A DNA stretch of 64,000 nucleotides from JBKQVT01 sp963727245. Its GTDB lineage: Bacteria > Planctomycetota > Planctomycetia > Pirellulales > Thermoguttaceae. Both the position numbers and the translations under genes were made by a program. The notes beneath the pieces are model-generated. The model saw only the letters and a list, made by a program, of their open reading frames with translations. It made no database searches and was not told where the DNA came from. Shown one piece after another: positions 9,387 to 18,303 of this stretch. The stretch is from NCBI GenBank assembly GCA_963727245.1, contig CAVSFO010000021.1, positions 1 to 64,000 on the forward strand. Direction: 5' to 3'. The number at the start of each line of letters is the position of its first letter. Within the stretch, counting starts at the first letter, position 1.

Positions 9387-10757
9387 ATCTTTCTTCACTT
9401 CAACCTGCAACGCGCCGGCGTTGCCGCCCAACTCGGCGGCCGAGGCGTTGATCTTAAAGTAGAGCGTGCCGGTCTGCTTGGGCGCGATGGTGGCGCCCAG
9501 GCCGACGACGATCGGCTGCAAGAGGGCGGAGGGGTCCTTCTCGGAGGGCTTGTCCGGCCGCACCGCCGCCAGCAGGATGCCCAGCGGACGGCCCTGATAG
9601 TAGCGGATCGAGACGCCGCCGGGCTCGGACCACCAGATCTTCGTCGTCATCGTCGTTGTCTTGCCGACCTGGTAGCGGCCGGAGGCCGTCAGCCGGTAGC
9701 GCGTGCCCGACTGCACCGCGAGGCCGCTCGACTGCCAGCCCCGGTCGGCCGCCACCTTCACCGTGGCGCCGGCGGAGGGCAGCGGACGGCCGGGGGCAAA
9801 GTCGATCGCCGTCCGCGGAATGTCGTCGCCGTATTCGATGCCGGCGATGAACACCTGCCATTGTTCGTTCATTTCCCGCCAGTCGGGCTGGAAGAGCCGG
9901 TAGAACCGCGCCGTGACGGTGTCCTCGGGAATCGCCTTGTAGAGTTGGCGGAAGCGGTCGCGATAGCGGGGATCGCCGTCCAATAGCGCGGCCAGCGCCC
10001 AGGACCAGGCATAGGCGTCGTTCTCGAGGTAGTTGCGGGGCGGGAAGCCGACAACGTCGGCCACCGGCACGCCCCGCCCGGCGGCAAACGCCTCCTTGAT
10101 GAGGCGGATGCGTCCCCACTCGGGCACGTCGTCGCGGTTGGCCGGCATCCAGTTGAGCGTCAGCCGGCCGCCGGCGAGGCGATGGGTGGCCAGCAACTCG
10201 GCCATGCCTTCCATATACCAGGGCGGGCCGCAACCGCCCAGCACGGTGTTCATGAAGCCGTGCGTGCCTTCGTGCAGCAGGAGGTGGCGGCGATAATAAT
10301 CGCTGGGCTGCTCGTAGAGCCAGAGCAGATTGTTCCGCGAGAAGCCGTGCAGAAAATGCGGCAGGTCGGCCGGCAGCAGGCCCGTCGATTGGAAGCGGGC
10401 CTTGTCCTTCATGATGAAGCCCGTCATCTGCCAAGCGGCGGGGGCGCGGACGCGAAAATAGTCGCACCACTGGGGAAAGGCCTGGTCGAAAATCCCCGGC
10501 AGGCGGCGAATCTCGTCGCCCAACGGCAGGTCGGTATAGAGCACCAGCCGCCGCGAGGACAGCTTGTGGATGCCGGCGGCGGCGGCCTGGGTGTCGTCGA
10601 TGTGGACCTGCGGCAGGTCCGGCATCGGCCGGGCGACGGAATCGGCCGGCTGGCCGGCGGCCTCGTCGGCTCCCTTGGCCGGCGGCAGGCCCGCCGCCGA
10701 CGCCGCAAGCGAGGCGCTGAGCACGATCATGGCAGCGCGGACGAAAGGCCGGAACAT
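9366..10757 (-). CDS. Secreted DUF1570-type zinc metallopeptidase (MA clan-like)
   Basis: A 463-residue product with a signal peptide (MFRPFVRAAMIVLSASLAAS...). The catalytic domain carries LLLHEGTHGFM, an HExxH zinc-binding motif, followed by WYMEGMAELLATH, where the Glu is the likely third ligand. The C-terminal 150 residues look like a beta-sandwich domain (SGTRYRLTASGRYQV...). Family members are peptidase-MA-like proteins of planctomycetes with unknown substrates. ATG 10757 is chosen because AGGGGAA lies 8 bases upstream and the signal peptide starts there; the longer frame from 10871 only translates tandem repeats. The last four residues and the stop lie in a palindromic repeat. Confidence 0.82.
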   Translation of the reverse strand: MFRPFVRAAMIVLSASLAASAAGLPPAKGADEAAGQPADSVARPMPDLPQVHIDDTQAAAAGIHKLSSRRLVLYTDLPLGDEIRRLPGIFDQAFPQWCDYFRVRAPAAWQMTGFIMKDKARFQSTGLLPADLPHFLHGFSRNNLLWLYEQPSDYYRRHLLLHEGTHGFMNTVLGGCGPPWYMEGMAELLATHRLAGGRLTLNWMPANRDDVPEWGRIRLIKEAFAAGRGVPVADVVGFPPRNYLENDAYAWSWALAALLDGDPRYRDRFRQLYKAIPEDTVTARFYRLFQPDWREMNEQWQVFIAGIEYGDDIPRTAIDFAPGRPLPSAGATVKVAADRGWQSSGLAVQSGTRYRLTASGRYQVGKTTTMTTKIWWSEPGGVSIRYYQGRPLGILLAAVRPDKPSEKDPSALLQPIVVGLGATIAPKQTGTLYFKINASAAELGGNAGALQVEVKKDDASRRR

Positions 10758-10824
10758 GGCGCATTCCCCTGGCGGACAATTCCTCGTACAATTTCTATTG
10801 TACCTGATTTTCAGGGGCCCGAAA

Positions 10825-10898
10825 CACTGGCAAAGCCAGTGCCACACAACTTGGCAAAGCCAGTGCCACACAACGTGGTAAAGCCGGCGCGATACAAC
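10825..10898. repeat. Three tandem CTGGCAAAGCCAGTGCCACA units
   Basis: Two near-perfect units and one diverged unit of about 24-25 bases, each with the palindrome ACTGGCAAAGCCAGT, lie between the divergent DUF1570 and solute-binding-protein genes. Single relatives occur at 54492 and 54556. Their place between two divergent starts means they overlap the promoter region. Confidence 0.85.
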
Positions 10899-10909
10899 GA
10901 GGAGGCATC

Positions 10910-11972
10910 ATGCAGAATTCGCTACCCCGCATCGCCGGCCGCCGCCTTATGGACCTGGGCCTCGTCTGCTGCTGCCTGTTTGGGGGTGGCTGCTGGTCGT
11001 CGTCCGGGCCCGAAGTCGTTGCCTACACGGCGCTGGACGAGCAATTCTCCCGTCCGATCTTCGACGATTTTACGCTCGATACGGGCATCACGGTGCAGCC
11101 GAAGTTCGACACCGAATCGACCAAGACGGCCGGCCTGGTCGCGGCCATCCTGGAAGAGGCCGCAGACAAGCGGCCCCGCTGCGATGTCTTCTGGAACAAT
11201 GAGATCATCAACACCTTGCGGCTGGAGAAGAAGGGGCTGCTGGAGCCTTGCCACCCCGCGGTGGCCGACAACTTTCCGGCCATGTATCGCTCGCCCAAGG
11301 GATATTGGTATGGGTTTGCGGCCCGGGCGCGCGTGCTGGTCGTCAACACGGACAAGGTTCCCGCGGCCCGGCGGCCTCGCTCGATCCTCGACCTGGCCGA
11401 TCCCAAGTGGCGGGGCCGCTGCGCCATGGCCAAGCCGCTGTTCGGCACCACCGCCACCCATGCCGCCTGTCTGTTTGCCGCCTGGGGCCAGCCGCGGGCC
11501 GAGAAGTTCTTCCGCGACCTGAAGAAGAACGAGGTGAAGATTCTTTCCGGCAACAAGCAGGTGGCGGAGAACGTGGGCAGCGGGGCGCTCGACTTCGGTC
11601 TGACCGATACCGACGATGCCTTGATCGAACTCGAGAAGGCGAATGCCGGTGGAAATCATTTACCCCGACCAGGGCGCCGGCCAACTGGGCACGCTGTTCA
11701 TTCCCACCACGTTGGCGATCATCAAGGGCGGGCCGCACCCGGCCGCCGCCCGGCAGTTGGTCGAATATCTGCTGTCGGCGCCAGTGGAAACGGGGCTGGC
11801 CACGGGCGAAAGTGCCCAGATTCCGCTCAACACGACCATCGACGTGAAGGTTCTCAAGGGCCGCGTGCAGACCCCGCAGACGGTGCACCCGATGCAGGTC
11901 GATTTTGAGAAGGCGGCCGACCAGTGGGATGCGGCGGGCGTGTTCTTGAAAGGCCTGTTTGCCAGCGGGTGA
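10910..11972 (+). CDS. Iron(III)-type ABC transporter solute-binding lipoprotein (frame broken near 11640)
   Basis: The product begins MQNSLPRIAG with a hydrophobic segment ending LFGGGC, a plausible lipobox. The rest matches family-1 extracellular solute-binding proteins of the FbpA/AfuA type: VVAYTALDEQFSRPIFDDF at the start of the mature part, then VFWNNEIINTL and a TDTDDALIELEK loop. The C-terminal part (MPVEIIYPDQGAGQLGTLFI onward) is one frame away, so a one-base indel lies near 11637-11642. The joined length of about 353 residues is normal. These proteins capture ferric iron or similar ions outside the cytoplasmic membrane for an ABC importer. No permease or ATPase gene is adjacent, so its partners must be elsewhere. 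Confidence 0.85.
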
Positions 11973-12500
11973 GAGGAAGGGGGAAGGCGGAAGGCGGAGG
12001 GCGGAAGGATGAAGACGGGGCCTTGGAAATTAGAGAGCAGAAGGACGATCAGGGTGCGCGCCCGACCAGCGGGGCGGGCAATGCAATTGGTCCTTTGCTC
12101 TTTTTCCTTCCGCCTTCCGCCCTCCCCCTTCCGCCTTCCGAATTCCCCTGGCCCCCTTTGACATGCCGGAGCGGCGGCATTATCACTGCAATAGGGGGCC
12201 GCATGTGCCGGCTTTGACGACCGTGGCGGATGGAGCGGGAACCAGGGCAGATTCGACGGTTCGGCGACTGCCCCGGGCAGGGCCGCAGGGGCGGTTCCTG
12301 CCGAATGCCGCCAGCGGAGCTGCGAATTTTCCTGGCCGTTGCGCCTCTGGCCCGCTGCCGTGGGATCATTGACTTTTTCAAACAGGTAAACTGGATAAGT
12401 TGGGATGTGGTTGCCGATGAAGTAATCTGTTCGCAGGTGCTCCCGCGGCCGTCGGGAGTGGAAGAGATCGGGTCCCACCAGCAGCGCTCCATGGCGGATT
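11973..12500. other. Gene-free stretch with purine/pyrimidine inverted repeats
   Basis: A GGAAGGCGGAAGGCGGAGGG block at about 11975-12012 is mirrored by its inverted counterpart CTTCCGCCTTCCGCCCTCCC at about 12105-12142, able to form a large imperfect stem. The remaining bases to 12500 show no gene and no strong promoter; short frames crossing it have no start signals. Confidence 0.6.
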
Positions 12501-14669
12501 ATGCCTAACCACATCCGACTGATTCTCGCCCTCCACAATCACCAACCGATCGGCAATTTCGATCACGTCTTCCAGCAGGCCTACGAGAGCAGCTACCTGC
12601 CGTTTCTCGAGGTTTTCGAGCGCTATCCGTCGCTGCGGATCGCACTGCACACCAGCGGTTCGCTGATGGAATGGCTGGTCGCCCGGCACGGCGAGTACGT
12701 GGACCGGCTGGCCCGCTTGGCCGGTGAAGGCCGCATCGAGGTGCTGGGAGGGGCCTTCTACGAGCCTATTTTGGCGATGATTCCCTCCTGCGACCGCATC
12801 GGGCAAATCCGCTCCTACAGCCGCTGGCTGCAGAACCGGCTGGGCACGGCGGTCCGCGGCATGTGGATTCCCGAGCGGGTCTGGGAGCAGGCGCTGGCCC
12901 GGGACCTGGCCGACGCGGGGATCGAGTATACCATCCTTGACGATTTTCACTTCAAGATGGCCGGCCTGACCGACGCCGATTTGACCGGCTACTTGTTGAC
13001 CGAGGATGAGGGGCGGCTGCTGTCGGTGTTCCCCGGCAGCGAGCGTTTGCGCTACCTGATTCCCTTCGGCTCTCCCGAGCAGACGATCGAGTACCTGGCG
13101 AAGGTGTCGGAAGAGAATCCCGACGCGGTGATGGTGCTGGGCGACGACGGCGAGAAGTTCGGCTCCTGGCCGGAGACGAAGAAGCACGTCTACGACGACG
13201 GCTGGCTGGTGCGGTTCTTCGACGCCCTGGTCGCCAACCAGGATTGGATCCAGGTGACCACGCCGGCCGAGGCGATCGACAACGTGCCGCCGCTGGGCAA
13301 AATCTACCTGCCCGATTGCAGCTACCGGGAAATGACCGAATGGTCGCTGCCCACCGAGCAATTGGTCGAGTACGAGCGGGTCGCCCACGAGCTGAAGGAC
13401 GAGCCCCGCTGGTCGCTGTTGCGGCGCTTCCTGCGGGGCGGGTTCTGGCGGAACTTCAAGACGAAGTATCCGGAAGCCGACGAGATGTACTCCCGCATGA
13501 TGATGGTCAGCCGGCGGCTGCAAGAGGCGGTCGACGAGGGCGCGGCCGGCCCGCTGGTCGAGGAAGCCCGCACGCAGCTCTATCGCGGGCAGTGCAATTG
13601 CGGCTATTGGCACGGGGCCTTCGGCGGCATTTACCTGCCGCATCTGCGCAACGCCGTCTACCGCTCGCTGATCGCGGCCGACAACTTGCTGGACCGGGCC
13701 GCCGGCCGGCCGGAGACCTGGGTGGACGCCACGGCCGAGGACTTCAACTTCGACGGCCGCCAGGAAGTGCGGCTCACGAACGACAAGCTCATGTGCCTGC
13801 TGGCGCCCAGCCGCGGCGGCCAGTTGCTGGAATTGGACGTCCGCAAGATCCAGCTCAACCTGCTGGCCACGCTCACCCGCCAGCCCGAAGCCTATCATCG
13901 CAAGGTCCTGGCCGGCGGCAACCGCCAGGAGGGACAGGTCGCCAGCATCCACGACCGCGTGATCTTCAAGCAGGCCGACCTGGACCAGCGGATCCAGTAC
14001 GACAGCCATCCGCGGAAGAGCCTGCTGGACCTCTTCTACGACGCCGACGCCACGCTGGCGGCGGTGGCGGCGGGCACGGCCGCGGTGCGGAGCGATTTCG
14101 CCGCCGCCCCCTACGAAGCCCGCATCCGCCGCAACCCGGACCGCATCCAGGTGCAACTGGTCCGCGAAGGCGACGCCGGCGGCGCGCCGGTGCGGATCAC
14201 CAAGGGCCTGACGCTCGACGCCGGCAGCGCCTCGCTGGAGATCGCCTACCTGCTGGAGAACCTGCCGGCGGACCGGCCGCTGCACTTCGCCGTCGAATTG
14301 AACTTCGCCGGTCTGCCCGCCGGCGCCGACGACCGCTACTTCCACGACCTCGACGGCAACCGCCTCGGCCAGCTCGGCGCCCGGCTGGACCTCTGCGATG
14401 CGGCGGGCCTGGGGCTGTGCGACGAATGGCTGGGGATCGACGTGACGCTGAAGACGTTGCGGCCCACCGGCTTCTGGACGTTCCCCATCGAGACGGTCAG
14501 CCAATCCGAAGGGGGCTTCGAGCTGGTGCATCAATCGACGGTGGTGCAGCCGCACTGGCTCATCCTGCCCGAGCGCGAGGGCCGCTGGGTGGTGACGATG
14601 CAACTGGCGTTGGACACCAGCCGTGCGGAGCGTCGGCTCGAAGAGGCCGTCGCCGCGGCCGCCCGGTAA
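12501..14669 (+). CDS. GH57 4-alpha-glucanotransferase / alpha-amylase
   Basis: A 722-residue GH57 enzyme with all five family motifs: HNHQP (12-16), GAFYEP (84-89), MWIPERVWE (121-129, nucleophile probably Glu125), VLGDDGEKFGSWP (212-224, acid/base Asp215 or Asp216) and a YLPDCSYREMTEW region. The C-terminal half matches the DUF1925/DUF1926 beta-sandwich domains of the Thermococcus litoralis glucanotransferase type. It lacks a signal peptide, so cytoplasmic cleavage or transfer of alpha-1,4-glucan (glycogen or maltodextrin turnover) is inferred. The frame is intact over 2.2 kb. No other glycogen gene is adjacent. Confidence 0.92.
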   Translation: MPNHIRLILALHNHQPIGNFDHVFQQAYESSYLPFLEVFERYPSLRIALHTSGSLMEWLVARHGEYVDRLARLAGEGRIEVLGGAFYEPILAMIPSCDRIGQIRSYSRWLQNRLGTAVRGMWIPERVWEQALARDLADAGIEYTILDDFHFKMAGLTDADLTGYLLTEDEGRLLSVFPGSERLRYLIPFGSPEQTIEYLAKVSEENPDAVMVLGDDGEKFGSWPETKKHVYDDGWLVRFFDALVANQDWIQVTTPAEAIDNVPPLGKIYLPDCSYREMTEWSLPTEQLVEYERVAHELKDEPRWSLLRRFLRGGFWRNFKTKYPEADEMYSRMMMVSRRLQEAVDEGAAGPLVEEARTQLYRGQCNCGYWHGAFGGIYLPHLRNAVYRSLIAADNLLDRAAGRPETWVDATAEDFNFDGRQEVRLTNDKLMCLLAPSRGGQLLELDVRKIQLNLLATLTRQPEAYHRKVLAGGNRQEGQVASIHDRVIFKQADLDQRIQYDSHPRKSLLDLFYDADATLAAVAAGTAAVRSDFAAAPYEARIRRNPDRIQVQLVREGDAGGAPVRITKGLTLDAGSASLEIAYLLENLPADRPLHFAVELNFAGLPAGADDRYFHDLDGNRLGQLGARLDLCDAAGLGLCDEWLGIDVTLKTLRPTGFWTFPIETVSQSEGGFELVHQSTVVQPHWLILPEREGRWVVTMQLALDTSRAERRLEEAVAAAAR

Positions 14670-14789
14670 TGCGGCCCGGCCGTGTCGGCCGCGACAGCCG
14701 TGGCGCCTGAGCCGCTCTTTCCCCCGCATTCCCTCGCTCCCGGCGAACGGGTATAATAGCGGGAGTTCAAGCAAACAGGAGTCGGCGAC

Positions 14790-15061
14790 ATGAAATGCCT
14801 CCGTGCGATCGGCCAGTCGATGAAGTGGGCGGCCCCGGCGGCCTGGGGCTGGGTGGTCTGTCACGGCACAGCCCTGGCCGCACCGCCGCTGCCCGCCCCC
14901 GTTGAGGACGGAGTCGCGCCTCGAACAGCTTCGCCCTGCCCTACGCCCTGGTCATCATGTGCGTCGTCCTGGGAATGCTGGTGGTCTTGCGGCCCAGCGG
15001 CCGCCGCGATCGCGAGAAGCCCGAAGAGTATCGCAGCAAGGAAATGCTGCCGGGAGATTGA
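14790..15061 (+). CDS. Small single-helix membrane protein with signal peptide (frame broken near 14920)
   Basis: It starts at ATG 14790 after ACAGGAG. The first frame gives a signal-like region (MKCLRAIGQSMKWAAPAAWG...). Around 14918-14921 the coding sense passes to another frame, reading SNSFALPYALVIMCVVLG, then MLVVLRPSGRRDREKPEEY and ending MLPGD with TGA at 15059-15061. The joined protein has about 90 residues: signal peptide, one transmembrane helix and a short charged cytoplasmic tail. Neither frame alone makes sense, which is why ordinary gene calling would miss it. The family is not recognised, but similar small helix-plus-RxKPEEY-tail proteins occur in planctomycetes. Confidence 0.65.
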
Positions 15062-15077
15062 CGCGCGGGCCGCCCGC

Positions 15078-15139
15078 CTAAGCTCTAAGTTCTAAGCTCT
15101 AAGTTCTAAGAACTTAGTTCTTAGAGCTTAGACCTTAGC
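15078..15139. repeat. CTAAG(C/T)TCTAAG tandem with hairpin
   Basis: Several CTAAGTTCTAAGCTCTAAG units, followed by the inverse AACTTAGTTCTTAGAGCTTA, make an AT-rich imperfect hairpin between two convergent genes. It may act as a bidirectional terminator. Related CTAAGTTCTAAG strings are at 31363-31412. Confidence 0.8.
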
Positions 15140-17630
15140 TCACTGTTGCAAGCTGTAGAGCAACACGTTCAGTCCGATCCGGGCGGCGTCCTCGCGCTTG
15201 TAGCCGCGGCCTTCCAGGGATTCGTGCTTCTCGAGCGCGCAGCTCAGATCGAAGGGGGAGAAGATCACCCCGTAACGGTTGCCCAACTTGATCCCCTCCA
15301 GCTCCAGCGGGACGCGGCGGACCGCGACGTTCACGGGACCGCCCGCACCGCCCGGCTGCGGATCGCGGCGCGAGACCTTCGCCAGGTCGAAGCCGCCATA
15401 GGCCGTGGTGAGCATGGCGTCGCCGGCGGGAATGACCTTGAGGGGATGGTCGGGAAAGACGGCGGCCATCTCGCGGCGGAACGACTCGGCGAAGGCCTTG
15501 CTGTCGCCGATGGCGTCGGCCAGCACCATGCCGCCGCGCTCGACGTAGCGCTTCAATCGCGCCCGCTCCCGGCCGGTGAGGCGGAAGGCGGTGCGGCCCT
15601 GCATGAAGACCAGGTGGTAGTCGAACAGCGCCGGGTCGGTGATGTCCAAGAGGGCCGGATGGAGATCGAGGCGGATTTCCAGCGCGACCATGGCGGTTTC
15701 GATCAGGTGGACCAGGGCATCGGGGGCCGCGTCGCAGTCGCCGGGATGGCGGAACTTGGCGATGAAGATCTTTCCCCGCTCCATGCGGTGGCGGGGTTGC
15801 GGGGCGGCCGCGAAATCCTCTTCCGTCGGCTGCACTTCCCGATCGGTGGCGTAGGCCAGAATGTTGATGCCGATGGAGCGGGCGGCGTCGATCTGCGCCT
15901 GCACCGCGGGGGTGAAGTGCCGCTGGCGGCCGCTCCGCGACAGCTCCCACAAGCAGGACAACGACGGCCGCGGATCCTTGGGCGGATCGGGCGGCGCGTA
16001 CACGACGCTCGTGCGGCAGCCGAACTCGATCCCCAGCAGCGGGCGCTGTTGCTCCGGCGGCACCTTCTCTTCGATGTGCCAGATGGGGTGCGAGCGGTCC
16101 AGCAGCTTGAGCCGGTATTCCGGCTCGTAGGCGAACACCAGCGCCATCAGCGTGCGGAAGCCGCGGTCGAAACCGTCGCCGCCGCAATAGCCCTCGGCGA
16201 AGAGAAAGCCGCCGCGGTCGAGGTAATCGTGCAGCTTCACTGCAAGCCGCCGCTGCTCTTTCCGGTCGGCGGGCAGCGGGCTCTGATTGCCGCAAAGATA
16301 AATCACCGGCGCCTCCAGCAGGTCGTCGGCCGAGGCCTGGTCCAGGTCGATCACCTGCCAGGCCATTTCGCGCCGCCACTGCATCTCGACGTAGGCGGTG
16401 AGGTTGGCGACGTTGCCGCGATGCTGGTTCCAGTCTTGTCCCGGGCCGTGGCGGAGTTTGGCCAGCAGCACGGGCCGGCGGCCCTTGGAGAGGAACAGCA
16501 GGCGCAAAGCTGGTGCCGATCGTGGGCCCTCCGTCCCCAACCCAGGCGCCGTCCGGGATCTGGTCGAAGATCCGGACCGTCCGAGCCTGACCCTTAGCTC
16601 CTCGGCCCGGGCCGCCGGTGGCGTGGAACTGCCGGCGGAGCAGGCACTCGGCGCCTTCACGATACCAATCGTGGCCGCCGATGAACCGCCGGCCGGTTAG
16701 CCGGCCGACGCGTTCCAGGCCGTAGAGATAGTAGAGCCAAAACGCTGCGCCAAGGGGATTTGTGGTCATGCCGGTCGCTTCTTCCGCCTTGGCCGCCAAC
16801 TGGTTCGCCCAGATGCTGGGGTTTGCGGTCACGGTGAAGTTTTTTTCCAGCCAGGTCAGCGCCCGTTCGATGCGGTCGTTTTCCAGGTCGCCTCGTCCGC
16901 AGCAGTGGATCTGGTCGCCGTCGGCGGTGGCGTCGGCCTGCTGGACCATGTCGCTGGCGATGATCAGCGAAGTGATGCCTGCGCAGGTCATGGCGCCGCT
17001 GCCATGCTGGTCCCGGGCGCCGTATCCCCAGGAGCCGTCGCCGTTTTGGCCGCCTTCCCAGTAGGCCTTGGCCAGCCGCCAGGTGCGATCGCTGACGTGG
17101 ATGTCGGCGTGGGCTGCGTCGAACGCCCGTTGCGCCTCGTAGAGAGCCAGCAGGGCGAACTGGCTATTGGAGTTGTCGGCATAGCCGCCGGGATAACCCC
17201 AGCCCCCGCAGTATGGCTTCGGGCCGCTTTTAACCTGATACCCTTGCAGCCACTTGGCGCAGGCCTGGATTTTGGCGAGATAGTCCGGCGAATTGGCGCG
17301 GCAAAGGGCCATCGTTTGCAGCGACAGCGAGTAGGTTTCCCGTAGGTCCAGCAGTGCCAGGTTGCTCAAGGCACGCGCCACGTGGTCGTCGTTGGGGTCG
17401 TTTGGCTTGACGCCGGCGTTGAGCAGGGCCAACGTACAGAGGGCAGTCGAGCCCCCTCGTTGGCAGTTGTCGTCCCAACGGCCGTTAGGCTTCTGCTGCC
17501 GTTCCAGGCACTTCACGCCGTTCCGGATGGCCGTGCGGACCTCGTCGGCGGAGAGATCGGCCCCCCGCATCGTTGCCAGCGGGCCGACCAGCACGGCGAC
17601 GGCCACCACGGCGGTCAAGCGACATTTCAT
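15140..17630 (-). CDS. Secreted prenyltransferase-like / DUF4159 protein, copy A (frame broken at 16501)
   Basis: Signal peptide (MKCRLTAVVAVAVLVGPLAT), then an alpha-alpha toroid of squalene-cyclase/prenyltransferase-like repeats (about residues 30-330; GWGYPGGYADNSNSQFALLA and similar), then a DUF4159 domain (about 400-830). At 16501-16502 there is one extra G relative to the paralogue at 19670 (CAGCAGGCGC here, CAGCAGCGC there), which moves the reading from one frame to the other. Removing it restores a single protein of about 830 residues. DUF4159 proteins accompany MoxR/DUF58/BatA operons in planctomycetes and are thought to act in the envelope; the biochemical role is unknown. The TGA lies at 15140. 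Confidence 0.87.
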
Positions 17631-17757
17631 GGGCGCTGTTCCTAGACCTCGCCGTCGGCCCGAGAATTGGCGAGATCGGGAGCTTGCCTGGACCGGCCGT
17701 GAGCAATGCCCTTTTCACGATAACCCCAGCGAAGGATGCTGTCAAACGCCCACTGCC

Positions 17758-17815
17758 CCCCATGTTGTACACAGGTAGAAATGTCCCCTCTTTCTCACAG
17801 ATAGAAATGTCCCCT
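17758..17815. repeat. Twofold CAG(G/A)TAGAAATGTCCCC motif, possible insertion-sequence end
   Basis: The motif occurs twice about 26 bases apart (ACACAGGTAGAAATGTCCCC, then CACAGATAGAAATGTCCCC). Serial repeats of this kind resemble the multiple terminal repeats of IS21-like elements, but no transposase is present. Confidence 0.4.
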
Positions 17816-17910
17816 TGGCAATGGGTATTGGGTTCGGAACCGAACAACTCAGGGCGTCCGGGAATCAGAGGCAAGAAAACCGGCGTCTTGGCAACGTGAC
17901 TGGGAAAAAT

Positions 17911-18052
17911 ATCTCACGCAAAGGCGCAAGGCCGCCAAGCCGCAAAGGGACGGGAAGGGATTGGTAAACCCATGCCCGCGAGGCCGATCGAACCCTTCCC
18001 TCTTCTTTCCCCTATCTCTTGCGCCTTGGCGGCTTGGCGCCTTGGCGTGAGA
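17911..18052. repeat. Inverted CTCACGCAAAGGCGCAAGG element
   Basis: The left arm, CTCACGCAAAGGCGCAAGGC (17914 on), is matched by a right arm CGCCTTGGCGTGAG with GGCGGCTTGGCG between (18018-18052). The arms are about 70 bases apart and their sequence is a widespread dispersed repeat. Confidence 0.75.
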
Positions 18053-18171
18053 TGTTCCGGCCCAAGGCCCTCGATTGTCGTTCGCGCCTCTTCACGGGAA
18101 TTCTCGGACGCGCTCAGCTTGGCCATCGCACACGGCGAAACCGCGAGAGGAGTTTCCGCGCTCCGCGAAAG

Positions 18172-18267
18172 CCTCTTGTGCCTGCGGCACCCCGATAGTC
18201 AAGCTATCGGGGCCACCCGCCTCTTGTGCCTGCGGCACCCCGATAGTCAAGCTATCGGGGCCACCCG
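18172..18267. repeat. Two perfect 48-bp direct repeats, each with a hairpin
   Basis: The units 18172-18219 and 18220-18267 are identical. Each contains the palindrome CCCCGATAG-TCAAG-CTATCGGGG and CTTGTGCCTGCGGCA. The two lie head to tail in front of the 3' end of the second DUF4159 gene. Confidence 0.88.
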
Positions 18268-18303
18268 CTGTCAAACCCCCGCATCCCCCCGCACTGCCCG
18301 TCG

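Larger units (their letters stand above)
17631..18303. other. Gene-free stretch between the two DUF4159 genes, filled with repeats
   Basis: It holds three repeat systems, listed separately (17758-17815, 17911-18052, 18172-18267), and no supported gene. The segment 17821-17880 shows nothing recognisable. Confidence 0.6.

Noticed and set aside
12378..14864. 828-codon open frame antisense to the GH57 gene
   Set aside because: Low-complexity Arg/Gln/Leu-rich shadow of a high-GC gene with all GH57 motifs on the other strand; no start signal.
18172..18267. Minimal CRISPR or attachment-site pair
   Set aside because: Only two abutting units, no spacer, no integrase nearby.
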